The notes below the pieces were generated by a model. That model saw only the letters and a list, made by a program, of their open reading frames with translations, ran no database searches and was not told the origin of the DNA. This document shows positions 17,674-26,311 of a stretch of DNA of 64,000 nucleotides, in pieces. The stretch lies in assembly GCA_965220935.1 (NCBI GenBank), contig OZ244857.1:496001-560000 (forward strand). The letters run 5' to 3'. Made by a program: the position numbers and the translations under genes. This DNA is from Bin80 sp965220935 (lineage in GTDB: Bacteria; Bacteroidota; Rhodothermia; Rhodothermales; Bin80). Position 1 is the stretch's first letter; each line of letters opens with the position of its first letter.

Positions 17674-18054
17674 ATGCCTCGGATAGCGGGAGTTGACATA
17701 CCGTCCAACAAGCGTGGTGAAATTTCCCTTTCTTCCATTTATGGGGTGGGGCGTTCTCGTGCGCAAGAAATTTTAGAGCGTGTAGGCATAGATCCTAACG
17801 TTCGCCCGGAGTCTTGGACTGAAGAGCAGACGAAGAAGGTTCGCCGTCTGGTTGAAGACCAGTATATCGTTGAGGGACAGCTTCGCTCCGAGATTCAGAT
17901 GAATGTGAAGAGGCTCATGGATATTGGGTGTTACCGTGGATTACGCCATCGGCGGGGATTGCCGGTGCGCGGTCAGCGTACACAGACCAATGCTCGGACG
18001 CGTAAGGGGCGAAAAAAGACTGTCGCGGGTAAAAAGAAAGCACCACGCAAATAG
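17674..18054 (+). CDS. rpsM: 30S ribosomal protein S13
   Basis: S13 lies in the 30S head and bridges to the 50S subunit and the P-site tRNA. The protein has 126 residues with MPRIAGVDIPSNKRGEISLSSIYGVGRSRA and the C-terminal RGLRHRRGLPVRGQRTQTNARTRKG. It begins the alpha-operon part of the cluster, five bases after rpmJ. Confidence 0.96.
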   Translation: MPRIAGVDIPSNKRGEISLSSIYGVGRSRAQEILERVGIDPNVRPESWTEEQTKKVRRLVEDQYIVEGQLRSEIQMNVKRLMDIGCYRGLRHRRGLPVRGQRTQTNARTRKGRKKTVAGKKKAPRK

Positions 18055-18063
18055 ACATTATCA

Positions 18064-18468
18064 ATGGCAAAAAAACAAGGATATCGTGGTTCGGGTCGTT
18101 CTGGAAAGAAAAAGGTGGTGGTTGAATCTAACGGAATGGCGTTTATTAAAGCAACCTTTAATAATGTCATTGTGACGATTACCGATCAATATGGAAATTG
18201 TATTTCATGGTCTTCATCTGGGAAGGAGGGATTTAAGGGCAGTCGTAAAAGCACACCTTATGCAGCACAGGTTGCATCAACGACGGCCGCCACAGAAGCT
18301 GTCAATCTGGGTCTCAGGCGTGTGGACGTATTTGTCAAGGGGCCTGGTTCTGGTCGAGAATCTGCCATTCGGGCGCTCAATACATCGGGGTTGGATATTT
18401 CGACAATCCGTGATGTAACGCCTGTTCCTCACAATGGCTGTCGTCCTCCCAAGCGTCGCCGTGTATAA
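18064..18468 (+). CDS. rpsK: 30S ribosomal protein S11
   Basis: S11 forms the 30S platform and contacts mRNA near the E site. The protein has 134 residues with IKATFNNVIVTITDQYGNCISWSSSGKEGFKGSRKSTPYAAQ and the RDVTPVPHNGCRPPKRRRV ending, both canonical. Confidence 0.96.
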   Translation: MAKKQGYRGSGRSGKKKVVVESNGMAFIKATFNNVIVTITDQYGNCISWSSSGKEGFKGSRKSTPYAAQVASTTAATEAVNLGLRRVDVFVKGPGSGRESAIRALNTSGLDISTIRDVTPVPHNGCRPPKRRRV

Positions 18469-18497
18469 AATTAATTCATCAATTAAACTCTACGATC

Positions 18498-19100
18498 ATG
18501 GCCCGTTACAGAGGCCCTAAACAGAAAATTGCGCGTCGGTTCAATGAGCCTCTTTTTGGTCCAAGCAAATCGCTGGAACGCAAGCCGCATCCACCGGGGC
18601 AGCACGGGCAAAAACGCAGGCGCAGAGAAAGTGAGTACGCGATGCAGTTAAAAGAAAAGCAGAAGGCGAAATACATTTATGGTGTTTTAGAACGTCAATT
18701 CAAAAATCTTTTTGAAAAAGCCGCCCGTAAGAAGGGGGTAACAGGCGAGAATTTACTTTGTTTTTTGGAGGCTCGCCTTGATAATACCGTATTCAGACTT
18801 GGTTTTGGGGCGACTCGGCGGCAGGCCCGTCAGATGGTAACCCATGGTCACATCGTTGTCAATGGACAGGTCGTCAATATTCCCTCGTATCAGTTACGAC
18901 CTGGGGATATGATAGCGGTCAGGCCTCGGAGTCGGCGTAACCCAGTATTTTTCGATAATCTTAGGAAAAATCGCCGTGTTTTTTCGTGGCTTGAAACGGA
19001 TCGCAGGACGTTAAGTGGAAAATTTCTTGATTTCCCTGAACGCTCTGAAATTCCTGAGAATATTCGTGAACAACTGATTGTTGAACTTTACTCCAAGTAG
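18498..19100 (+). CDS. rpsD: 30S ribosomal protein S4
   Basis: S4 nucleates 30S assembly and is the alpha-operon repressor in E. coli. The 200-residue protein has MARYRGPKQKIARRF at the start, RLDNTVFRLGFGATRRQARQMVTHGHIVVNG (S4 domain) and the ending VELYSK. The N-terminal part lacks the zinc-knuckle cysteines of some bacteria, a trait shared with other FCB members. Confidence 0.95.
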   Translation: MARYRGPKQKIARRFNEPLFGPSKSLERKPHPPGQHGQKRRRRESEYAMQLKEKQKAKYIYGVLERQFKNLFEKAARKKGVTGENLLCFLEARLDNTVFRLGFGATRRQARQMVTHGHIVVNGQVVNIPSYQLRPGDMIAVRPRSRRNPVFFDNLRKNRRVFSWLETDRRTLSGKFLDFPERSEIPENIREQLIVELYSK

Positions 19101-19134
19101 TGAACAGTCTAAATTATTGAACTCAACTGCTGAT

Positions 19135-20121
19135 ATGAGCAAAATCGGAATTCAAATGCCATCGGGGGTGTTGGCAGAAGATATAACCCCCACATTCACT
19201 CGATTTGTAATCCAACCGCTTGAACGTGGATTTGGGCAGACGATTGGGAACTCTCTTCGTCGGGTATTACTTTCCTCACTTGAGGGAACGGTCATCACGG
19301 CGGTAAAGATTGATGGGGTCCAGCACGAATTCTCTACGATTGAGGGTGTTACGGAGGATGTATCCGATATCATTTTGAATCTGAAAGGAATTCGCTTCAA
19401 GCCCAGCGATTTCGCTGGTGGTACGGTGAGTCTTCAAGTGCGGGGACCGGGGGCTTGGATAGCTCAGGATATTGCGGATGCAACCAATGATTATGAGGTG
19501 CTCAATCCGGAGCATCACATTGCGACTCTATCGGAGGGCGTTGAGTTTGGTGTAGAAATGCGTGTTGAGACTGGACGTCGTTATGTTTCTGCAAGCGAAA
19601 ACAAGAGAGAGTCCGATCCGATCGGAGTCATAGCATTAGATTCGGTGTACACCCCGATCAAGAGCGTTCGCGTGACTGTGAAGCCGACGCGTGTCGGTCA
19701 GAGGGTTGACTATGAGCGTTTGGAGTTAGAAGTTGCAACCGATGGTTCAATCATTCCTCAGAAGGCATTGAAAGAGGCGGCCAGTATCCTGAATGACCAT
19801 ATTGATCCGATTATGGGGATGGAGTTGGTTCAGGTTTCAGACGAGGTTGAAGCGCATGTTGATACGGATCATCTTCTGCTTCTTGAGAAAGTGAACCAGT
19901 CTGTGGACACGCTTGAATTATCAGTGAGGGCGAAGAATTGCCTCAAAGCTGCAAATATCAAAACAATTAGAGATCTTGTCGTACGTGATGAGCAAACCAT
20001 GTTGAAATTCCGCAATTTTGGCAGCAAGTCTCTACGGGAACTCAGGCTTGTTCTTGAATCGTATGGATTGAGTTTTGGAATGGATCTGCCAGAGGTAGAT
20101 GGAGACGATACAGGATCGTAA
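19135..20121 (+). CDS. rpoA: DNA-directed RNA polymerase subunit alpha
   Basis: This subunit dimerises to start RNA polymerase assembly; its C-terminal domain binds promoter UP elements and activators. The ATG at 19135 (MSKIGIQMPSGVLAED) gives 328 residues. The in-frame TTG at 19078 would overlap rpsD and add an unrelated peptide. RFVIQPLERGFGQTIGNSLRRVLLSSLEG (NTD) and the CTD core NCLKAANIKTIRDLV...LRNFGSKSLREL are visible. Confidence 0.96.
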   Translation: MSKIGIQMPSGVLAEDITPTFTRFVIQPLERGFGQTIGNSLRRVLLSSLEGTVITAVKIDGVQHEFSTIEGVTEDVSDIILNLKGIRFKPSDFAGGTVSLQVRGPGAWIAQDIADATNDYEVLNPEHHIATLSEGVEFGVEMRVETGRRYVSASENKRESDPIGVIALDSVYTPIKSVRVTVKPTRVGQRVDYERLELEVATDGSIIPQKALKEAASILNDHIDPIMGMELVQVSDEVEAHVDTDHLLLLEKVNQSVDTLELSVRAKNCLKAANIKTIRDLVVRDEQTMLKFRNFGSKSLRELRLVLESYGLSFGMDLPEVDGDDTGS

Positions 20122-20135
20122 TGTGATCCAGTTTA

Positions 20136-21245
20136 ATGAGACACGCCAAGAAAAGACATAAGTTAGGGCGCACAGCCTCGCATCGCAGGGCGACGTTGGC
20201 ATCACTATCTATTGCTTTGGTTCGTCATAAGCAGATTCAGACGACACTCCCCAAAGCGAAAGCGCTCAGGACTTTTGTTGAGCCGCTTATTACCCGGGCT
20301 CGCAATGATACGACCCATAATCGTCGTGAGGTATTTCGTCATCTTCAGGACAAGCATGCTGTCACTGAGCTTTTTGACAATATTGCATTCAAGGTGGCTG
20401 ACCGCCCTGGCGGCTACACTCGAATTATTCGTTCAGTATTGCGTCCTGGCGATGGCGCTGAGATGGCGGTCATTGAACTGGTGGATTACAACGAGTCTGT
20501 TAAGGAGGAGAAGCGTTCTCGTCGCCGTAGAACCCGTCGTGGACGTCGGCGTAGATCTGCTGATCAGCAGCCAGAAATCGTTGCAGCGGCTAGTCTTGCT
20601 TCCGACACGGATGAAGTCCTCGCCGATGAATCAATCAGTGCAACTGATGATCCTAGTTCTGTGGGTTCATCTAGTGAGAGTGCAGTTGAACGATCTGATG
20701 AGAATCTGTCAGCATCTGAAGACGATCTGAAAGACTCAAGTAATACGGAGAGCAATCGGGGCTCAACGGAGGAAGTGAGTGAGCAGACATCATCTGATGA
20801 GGTGGAACTATCAGAAGAATCAAGTGGTGATGAATCGACAGAGGAAGTATCATCTGATGAGGTGATTCAATCAGAGGAATCAAGCGGTGTTGATGCATCA
20901 TCATCCGAGGAAGCGAGTGAGGAGGTATCATCTGATGTGGAACTATCAGAAGAATCAAGTGGTGGTGAAATGAGTGAGGAGGTATCATCTGATGTGGAAC
21001 TACCAGAAGAATCAAGTGGTGATGAATCGGCAAAGGAAGTATCATCTGATGAGGAGGTTCAATCAGAGGGATCCAGCAGTGTTGATGCATCATCCGAGGA
21101 AGCGAGTGATGAGGTGCCCCAAACAGAAGAATCACAAAATGATGAGAGTGTCAAGGCATCATCAGAGGGGGAGGATCCATCAGTGGAAACATCTAAGAGC
21201 AAAACAAACCAATCAGACAATGGTGAGGATCATCGCACTACATAG
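20136..21245 (+). CDS. rplQ: 50S ribosomal protein L17 with long acidic repeat tail
   Basis: L17 is a 50S protein near the exit tunnel. Residues 1 to about 122 are a normal L17 (MRHAKKRHKLGRTASHRRA through GDGAEMAVIELVDYN). A short Arg-rich stretch follows, then about 230 residues of Ser/Glu/Asp-rich low-complexity sequence built from imperfect repeats of EEVSSDVELSEESSG. The whole protein is 369 residues, about three times the common length. C-terminal extensions of L17 occur in the Rhodothermales, so the tail is probably real and not a frame error: the frame is open and third positions vary between repeats. It is the last gene of the cluster. Confidence 0.93.
   Translation: MRHAKKRHKLGRTASHRRATLASLSIALVRHKQIQTTLPKAKALRTFVEPLITRARNDTTHNRREVFRHLQDKHAVTELFDNIAFKVADRPGGYTRIIRSVLRPGDGAEMAVIELVDYNESVKEEKRSRRRRTRRGRRRRSADQQPEIVAAASLASDTDEVLADESISATDDPSSVGSSSESAVERSDENLSASEDDLKDSSNTESNRGSTEEVSEQTSSDEVELSEESSGDESTEEVSSDEVIQSEESSGVDASSSEEASEEVSSDVELSEESSGGEMSEEVSSDVELPEESSGDESAKEVSSDEEVQSEGSSSVDASSEEASDEVPQTEESQNDESVKASSEGEDPSVETSKSKTNQSDNGEDHRTT
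20770..21125 (+). repeat. Imperfect direct repeats coding the L17 acidic tail
   Basis: At least five copies of a 40-70 bp unit (core GAGGTATCATCTGATG followed by SEESSG codons) are spaced irregularly. Two copies near 20925 and 20980 are almost identical over about 45 bases. This is coding tandem repetition of the kind that changes length by slippage or recombination, not a CRISPR array. Confidence 0.8.
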
Positions 21246-21574
21246 TGTGCGTGTGTTCGGAACCTTATAAAGTAGCCTAAAACATTACACTCAAGTCGGG
21301 GATATAATACAGGGTACTTTGAGAGATACAATAAATTCGTATCTTGGATGCAGTGGTAAATGTGAGTAACTGGCGGCGGCAATGTATTCTCCATTGTAGA
21401 TTTGAAGGCATGAGTGAAAATATACCCGAGCCTGATTGGCATCTGCCTACGTAGCAAGAGCATCATACGTTAGTATTGTGGGGCTATCACGGCTAATATA
21501 AAGCCCTCTGGAATGATCCCAGCGGTTTTTTGCGTATGCAATCTATGTAAAATAAAGGCGACCTCCTTTGCACC
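21246..21574 (+). other. Intergenic region between rplQ and relA/spoT
   Basis: This is 329 bases with no convincing gene. There is no tRNA-like T-loop. A GGGCT...AGCCC arm pair (about 21480-21510) followed by a T-run near 21525 might be part of a weak terminator or leader hairpin for the downstream gene. Nothing stronger is visible. Confidence 0.5.
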
Positions 21575-23800
21575 ATGCTGGAAGCTTCATCCATTCTTAA
21601 AGAGCACGATGTGATCATTGAGGATCCATTCTCTAAGCAATTGGATGAACTTGTTTTTGAATGTCACAAGTATCTCGCAAGTGTAGACGAGGTGATGATT
21701 CGGCGTGCCTTCAGACTCAGTTATTGGGCCCACCGCAATGATCGCCGCGCGTCAGGTGAGCTTTATATCTCTCATCCCCTTGCAGTCGCTAGCATTGTAG
21801 CTCGTGAAATACGATTGGACGATATTAGCGTCGGTGCTGCACTTCTTCACGATGTTGTGGAGGATACAGATCTGACTATTGAAATCATTCGGTCAGAATT
21901 TGGAGAGCAGATGGCACTCTTAATTGATGGATTGACCAAAATTCGAGGTATTTATTCAAATCGTGCTCTTGGTCAAGCCGAAAATGTTCGAAAACTCATC
22001 CTCTCTATGGCGCAGGATGTGAGGGTTATTTTTGTGAAATTTGCAGACCGCCTTCATAATATGAAGACCATAGAAATCCTACCTCACGCAAAGCAACTCA
22101 AGATTGCGACCGAAACACTCAGTCTATTTGCTCCGCTGGCGCATCGATTTGGCTTACAGCGCATCAAAACCGAGTTGGAAGATTTGTCACTCAAAATACT
22201 TGAACCAGAGGCATATTCTGCCATAGTCTCTGGATTAAAAGGCAGCAGACAGGAACGCGAAACCCACATCCAAAGATTTATTATTCCTCTACGTGAAAGC
22301 CTCATTAGACATGGATTTGACTTTGAAGTCAAAGGGCGCTCAAAAAATCTGTATTCCATTTTTCTGAAGATGCGTAAGCAGAGTAAGCCACTCAATGAAA
22401 TCTATGATGTATTTGCGATTCGAATCATTCTGAATACAGAATCTGCGAAAGGTAAAGAAGATTGTTGGCGAGTCTATTCAATTGTCACTGATCTATACAA
22501 ACCGCTTCCAGAGCGTTTTAGAGATTTTATCTCAGTACCCAAGTCTAATGGATACCAGAGTTTACACACAACGGTTTTGGATGCCGAAGGTCATCGGATG
22601 GAAGTTCAGATAAGAACACGGGAGATGCATGAAATTGCTGAGCGGGGAGTAGCTGCGCACTGGAAATATAAAGAAGGCGTTGATGGTATTGACGTAAAAA
22701 TGGATCAGTTTCTGACTTGGGTCCGTGATTTGATGGAGAATCCTGATGCTGAACAAGCGACCGAATTTGTTCAGGAATTCAGTTTAGATCTCTACACAGA
22801 TGAAATTTATGTTTTTACACCACGAGGTGATATCAAGACATTACCCAAGGGGGCTACTCCAGTAGATTTTGCCTTCCAAATCCATACGGATGTGGGATTT
22901 CACTGCATCGGTGCTAAGGTTAATGGGAAGATGGTGCCTCTATCCTATCAGCTTCAAAGTGGCGATCAGATTGAAATCATCACATCTAAAAAGATTACTG
23001 CTAATCCTGGGTGGATCAAATATGTTGTCACCCACAAAGCACGTAGCCGAATTCGGCACAGAATCAATGAGCAACGCAGAGAGGCAGTTCGGTATGGTCG
23101 TGAGTTATGGGAGAAAAAAGCGAAACGCGCTAGAATCAAGCTGTCGGAAGAAGAACTCAACCGTTTAGCGACTCAGTTCAAGTATTCAACACTGTCGCAG
23201 ATGTTCTATGAAATTTCTTCGGGGCTTTTAGACATACAGGATCTCATTCAGTATGTCCGTACAGGAGATTTTCCTGATTCAGAAGAAATGGTAGAAGATC
23301 AGGATTTTCAGACTTCCTATTTTGATCGTGCCCAAGATCATGGATCGGATACTCTTCTCATTAATGGCGAGCGAATCAAGGGGCTTGCATTGGTCTATGC
23401 ATCGTGTTGCAATCCAATCCCGGGCGATGCCGTGTTTGGGTATACTAGTAGGGGAGGTACAATCAATATTCATCGTACGGGTTGCCGCAATGCTGCACAC
23501 CTGCTTGTCAATCACCCTGATAGAATTCAATCGTGCGCTTGGAGCCGCCAGAAAGATGTACGATTTGTTGTTGGGTTGCGGGTGCTTGGTGAGGATCGGG
23601 TAGGAATCATTCATGATCTAACAACCGTGATTTCAAGGAACTTAAAGACAAATATTCGTTCAATTTCGGTGAAGACAGAAGATGGATTTTTTGAAGGATC
23701 GCTCATCTTGCAGGTGAGCGATTTGGAGCATCTTAAACGTCTGATTGAACGAATTAAACGTATTGATAGTGTCCGAGGGGTTTATCGTTTTGAAGAGTAG
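21575..23800 (+). CDS. Bifunctional (p)ppGpp synthetase/hydrolase, RelA/SpoT family
   Basis: It makes and degrades the alarmone (p)ppGpp that governs the stringent response. The 741 residues show, in order, an N-terminal HD hydrolase domain with intact HDxxED (LLHDVVEDTD, H92/D93 and E96/D97), the synthetase domain (KGRSKNLYSIFLKM, DVFAIRIIL, PKSNGYQSLHTTV), a TGS domain (YVFTPRGDIKTLPKGATPVDFAFQIH), a zinc-finger/helical region with CCNPIPGD, and a C-terminal ACT domain. Both catalytic halves look active, so it resembles Rel/SpoT and not hydrolase-dead RelA. It overlaps ruvX by 11 bases. Confidence 0.95.
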   Translation: MLEASSILKEHDVIIEDPFSKQLDELVFECHKYLASVDEVMIRRAFRLSYWAHRNDRRASGELYISHPLAVASIVAREIRLDDISVGAALLHDVVEDTDLTIEIIRSEFGEQMALLIDGLTKIRGIYSNRALGQAENVRKLILSMAQDVRVIFVKFADRLHNMKTIEILPHAKQLKIATETLSLFAPLAHRFGLQRIKTELEDLSLKILEPEAYSAIVSGLKGSRQERETHIQRFIIPLRESLIRHGFDFEVKGRSKNLYSIFLKMRKQSKPLNEIYDVFAIRIILNTESAKGKEDCWRVYSIVTDLYKPLPERFRDFISVPKSNGYQSLHTTVLDAEGHRMEVQIRTREMHEIAERGVAAHWKYKEGVDGIDVKMDQFLTWVRDLMENPDAEQATEFVQEFSLDLYTDEIYVFTPRGDIKTLPKGATPVDFAFQIHTDVGFHCIGAKVNGKMVPLSYQLQSGDQIEIITSKKITANPGWIKYVVTHKARSRIRHRINEQRREAVRYGRELWEKKAKRARIKLSEEELNRLATQFKYSTLSQMFYEISSGLLDIQDLIQYVRTGDFPDSEEMVEDQDFQTSYFDRAQDHGSDTLLINGERIKGLALVYASCCNPIPGDAVFGYTSRGGTINIHRTGCRNAAHLLVNHPDRIQSCAWSRQKDVRFVVGLRVLGEDRVGIIHDLTTVISRNLKTNIRSISVKTEDGFFEGSLILQVSDLEHLKRLIERIKRIDSVRGVYRFEE

Positions 23801-24230
23801 ACTTCAGTTAGGTTTTTCACGTATTGTATCCATTGATTACGGCACAAAACGAGTGGGGCTATCTTTGGCTGACCCGCTAAGGATATTTGCTCAGCCCTTT
23901 GGGGTGTATACTCCCAGCGCCGCCATAGATAAACTTGTTTCCTTGCATCAACGGGAATCCATCGCAACGATCGTGATTGGTTGGCCGCTCAACGAGGATG
24001 GAACTGAAGGCGAAGCCACCAAGATGGTCGGAAGATATATTGGTCAGCTACGCAAACATTTTTCTGATGTAGAAATAGTTCGATGGGATGAGCGCTATAC
24101 CTCAGAGGAAGCGAAATCACACCTTACCATGCACAAGAAACAAACGCGGGGGTATGTGGATCAGCTGGCAGCTGGAATCATATTGCAGGAATTTCTTGAC
24201 TCCTTATCCGAAACCACAGCCGCTCAATAG
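23790..24230 (+). CDS. ruvX: Putative pre-16S rRNA nuclease / Holliday junction resolvase-like YqgF
   Basis: This RNase H-fold protein of the YqgF/RuvX family is implicated in pre-16S rRNA processing. No ATG fits. A TTG at 23790 gives MKSRLQLGFSRIVSIDYGTKRVG and 146 residues, the usual length, and overlaps the preceding gene by 11 bases; the longer upstream frame is shadow sequence. Motifs are the catalytic Asp in SIDYGTKRVG, GWPLNEDGTEG, Glu in WDERYTSEEA and Asp in YVDQLAAGIILQ, so the active site is complete. Confidence 0.9.
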   Translation: MKSRLQLGFSRIVSIDYGTKRVGLSLADPLRIFAQPFGVYTPSAAIDKLVSLHQRESIATIVIGWPLNEDGTEGEATKMVGRYIGQLRKHFSDVEIVRWDERYTSEEAKSHLTMHKKQTRGYVDQLAAGIILQEFLDSLSETTAAQ

Positions 24231-24265
24231 CGTACGCACATTAACCATTAATATATTTATCAAAT

Positions 24266-24868
24266 ATGCGTAATCCTAGTACTATCATTTTGATCATCAT
24301 TGTTGTGTTGTTGGGTTTTGCAGGTTGCACGAGTTGTGGAACCTACAATAACCTGATTGGACAGGAGGAGGCGGTTGAAGAGGCTTGGGGTAATGTTCAG
24401 ACGGCCTATCAGAGAAGGGCTGACTTGATCCCCAATCTCGTCAATACTGTTAGGGCCGCAGGTGATTTTGAGCAAGAAACTTTACAAGCTGTCACTGAGG
24501 CTCGTGCTAGAGCAACCTCAATTAATGTGTCAGCCGATGACCTTCGTGATCCTGCCAGCCTTGCACAATTCCAGCAAGCCCAATCACAATTATCTGGAGC
24601 ACTTGGGCGGCTATTGGTAGTGAGCGAAAATTACCCCCAATTACAAGCGACCGCGGGATTCCGTGATTTGCAGGTTCAACTTGAAGGCACAGAAAACCGC
24701 ATCAATACATCCCGTACTCGATATAATGGTGCTGTCCGTCAGTACAATACAGCAATACGTACATTTCCCGCAGCACTGTTTGCTGGGGTTTTTGGGCACA
24801 GTCGACGCTCTCCGTTTGAGGCGGAAAGTGGGGCACAAAATGCACCTGAGGTAGAGTTTGATTCCTAG
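24266..24868 (+). CDS. LemA family lipoprotein
   Basis: LemA proteins are small membrane-anchored helical proteins of unknown exact role. The 200-residue product starts with a hydrophobic segment and a lipobox (LLGFAG-C21), so it is probably a lipoprotein. The family signatures are YNNLIGQEEAVEEAWGNVQTAYQRRADLIPNLV and ENYPQLQATAGFRDLQVQLEGTENRI. It overlaps the following TPM-domain gene by 11 bases. The LemA-TPM pair is a common two-gene unit and the products probably act together at the envelope. Confidence 0.92.
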   Translation: MRNPSTIILIIIVVLLGFAGCTSCGTYNNLIGQEEAVEEAWGNVQTAYQRRADLIPNLVNTVRAAGDFEQETLQAVTEARARATSINVSADDLRDPASLAQFQQAQSQLSGALGRLLVVSENYPQLQATAGFRDLQVQLEGTENRINTSRTRYNGAVRQYNTAIRTFPAALFAGVFGHSRRSPFEAESGAQNAPEVEFDS

Positions 24869-25634
24869 TCAAAGATTAAATATTGTCCTATTAGCCATGG
24901 GTCTATTTACCACTGCGCCCCAGATACTTTGGGCTCAACAACAGATCGTTGTTGATGACGCAGAGATTCTGACTCCCCAAGAAGAACGCCGGCTTGCATT
25001 GGTCCTTAGCATGTATGCAGATAGCACTTCAAATCAGATTGCTATCCGTACGATACCATCACTTGAGGGACGGGATATCGCAGAATACGCTACAGAATTA
25101 GGCCAGACTCTTGGAGTGGGGCAGTCGGAAAAGGATAACGGAGTGGTGATTGTTGTCAGCACTGGCGACCGATCAGTTTTTATTGCAGTGGGTTATGGGC
25201 TTGAGGGCGCCATTCCAGATGTATTAGCTGGGCGAATTGTGCGCGATGTGATCGTGCCCGATTTTCGACAGGGTCGCTATTATGCTGGTTTAGCGGGAGC
25301 TGTGGATGCCATCATGTTAGCCGCGGCGGGTGAATACACGGCTGAGTTTCTCCCACCGAGACAAAACTCAAGAAGGGGCGGTGATTTTGGAGGCATTATA
25401 TTATTTTTATTGGTAATTGTCTTTGCAATCACGATGATGACTCGTAATAGAGGTGGTCGGGGCCCAGGGGGAGGTTATCGCAGTGACGGGATCGTACCTT
25501 TGATGTTTTTGCTAGGGCATGCCAGTGGGCGAGGTGCTGGTGGATTTGGAGGTGGATTCGGTGGGGGCGGAGGTTTCGGTGGTGGATTTGGTGGGGGAGG
25601 CTTTGGTGGAGGTGGTGCAGGAGGAGGCTGGTAA
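24858..25634 (+). CDS. TPM-domain (YgcG family) membrane protein with glycine-rich tail
   Basis: The start is TTG 24858; the first in-frame ATG (24897) would remove most of the signal peptide (cleavage near WAQQQ). The TPM domain spans about residues 30-155 (VDDAEILTPQEERRLALVLSMYADSTSNQIAIRT, SEKDNGVVIVVSTGDRSVFIAVGYGLEGAIPD). A single membrane segment lies at about 180-195 (GGIILFLLVIVFAITMM). The last 45 residues are GGFGGGFGG repeats, typical of this family. It is co-transcribed with lemA. Confidence 0.9.
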   Translation: MIPSQRLNIVLLAMGLFTTAPQILWAQQQIVVDDAEILTPQEERRLALVLSMYADSTSNQIAIRTIPSLEGRDIAEYATELGQTLGVGQSEKDNGVVIVVSTGDRSVFIAVGYGLEGAIPDVLAGRIVRDVIVPDFRQGRYYAGLAGAVDAIMLAAAGEYTAEFLPPRQNSRRGGDFGGIILFLLVIVFAITMMTRNRGGRGPGGGYRSDGIVPLMFLLGHASGRGAGGFGGGFGGGGGFGGGFGGGGFGGGGAGGGW

Positions 25635-25996
25635 TATATGAGTCATGACTGTGCCACAATGCCTTTCAAATGTGACTCTGCTTGACCATCTATAATTAAC
25701 ATGCCATCCAAGCAGCATCTTGTGAATCAGAGACTGATCAGTAGCATAGATATTATCAGATAAGTGAAGCCATGCTAATCTGATTGGATGGAGTGGTAAG
25801 TCAGTCATCATTCAACCTGATCAGGTTTAAGATTCATGATGATTTTAGCTAACAACGAGATGAGTGAATCATTTGTGACTCGGAACCCACAATGAATCTT
25901 TTTCCATTTCTATAATCAATGCTATGAGGTCTCAAGTCTTGATTCTTCTTGTCAAGAATGATGATCTCTTTGGGGTAAAACTTAGGTATCTAACCG
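25635..25996 (+). other. Intergenic region with a 14-bp palindrome
   Basis: This is 362 bases with no gene. It contains several CTGAT/ATCAG motifs and one perfect palindrome, AACCTGATCAGGTT, at 25814-25827, about 170 bases before the TPR gene. The palindrome could be an operator; nothing else is recognisable. Confidence 0.45.
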
Positions 25997-26311
25997 ATGG
26001 ATCGAGTAGAACTTCTAATACAGCTATACAAGGACGATCAATCAGATCCGTTCACTCAATTTGCAATAGGATTTGAGTATCATAAAAGGGGGGATCTCCA
26101 AGATGCTCTTTATTGGTATGAATTGGTTTTATCCACTGATCCAAACTATACTGGTATCTACTACCATCTCGGAGGGTTGTATGTTGACCTAAACCGGATA
26201 AAGGATGCCCATGAGATATATACAAAGGGCATTGAGGTATGTACTCGGCTACAAGAGGCTAAGGATTGTGGTGAGATTCAGCAAGCGCTTATGGCATTAG
26301 AGGATGACTGA
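25997..26311 (+). CDS. Small TPR-repeat protein
   Basis: This 104-residue cytosolic protein is made of tetratricopeptide repeats (FTQFAIGFEYHKRGDLQDALYWYELVLSTDPNYTGIYYHLGGLYVDLNRIKDAHEIYTKGIEV, about two and a half units). TPR proteins mediate protein-protein contacts and the partner is unknown. It overlaps the CPBP protease gene by eight bases, which suggests a joint role or coupled translation. Confidence 0.85.
   Translation: MDRVELLIQLYKDDQSDPFTQFAIGFEYHKRGDLQDALYWYELVLSTDPNYTGIYYHLGGLYVDLNRIKDAHEIYTKGIEVCTRLQEAKDCGEIQQALMALEDD

Noticed and set aside
20770..21125. Regularly repeated DNA resembling a CRISPR array
   Set aside because: The repeats are in frame, imperfect, unevenly spaced and encode a continuous Ser/Glu-rich tail of L17; there are no unique spacers.
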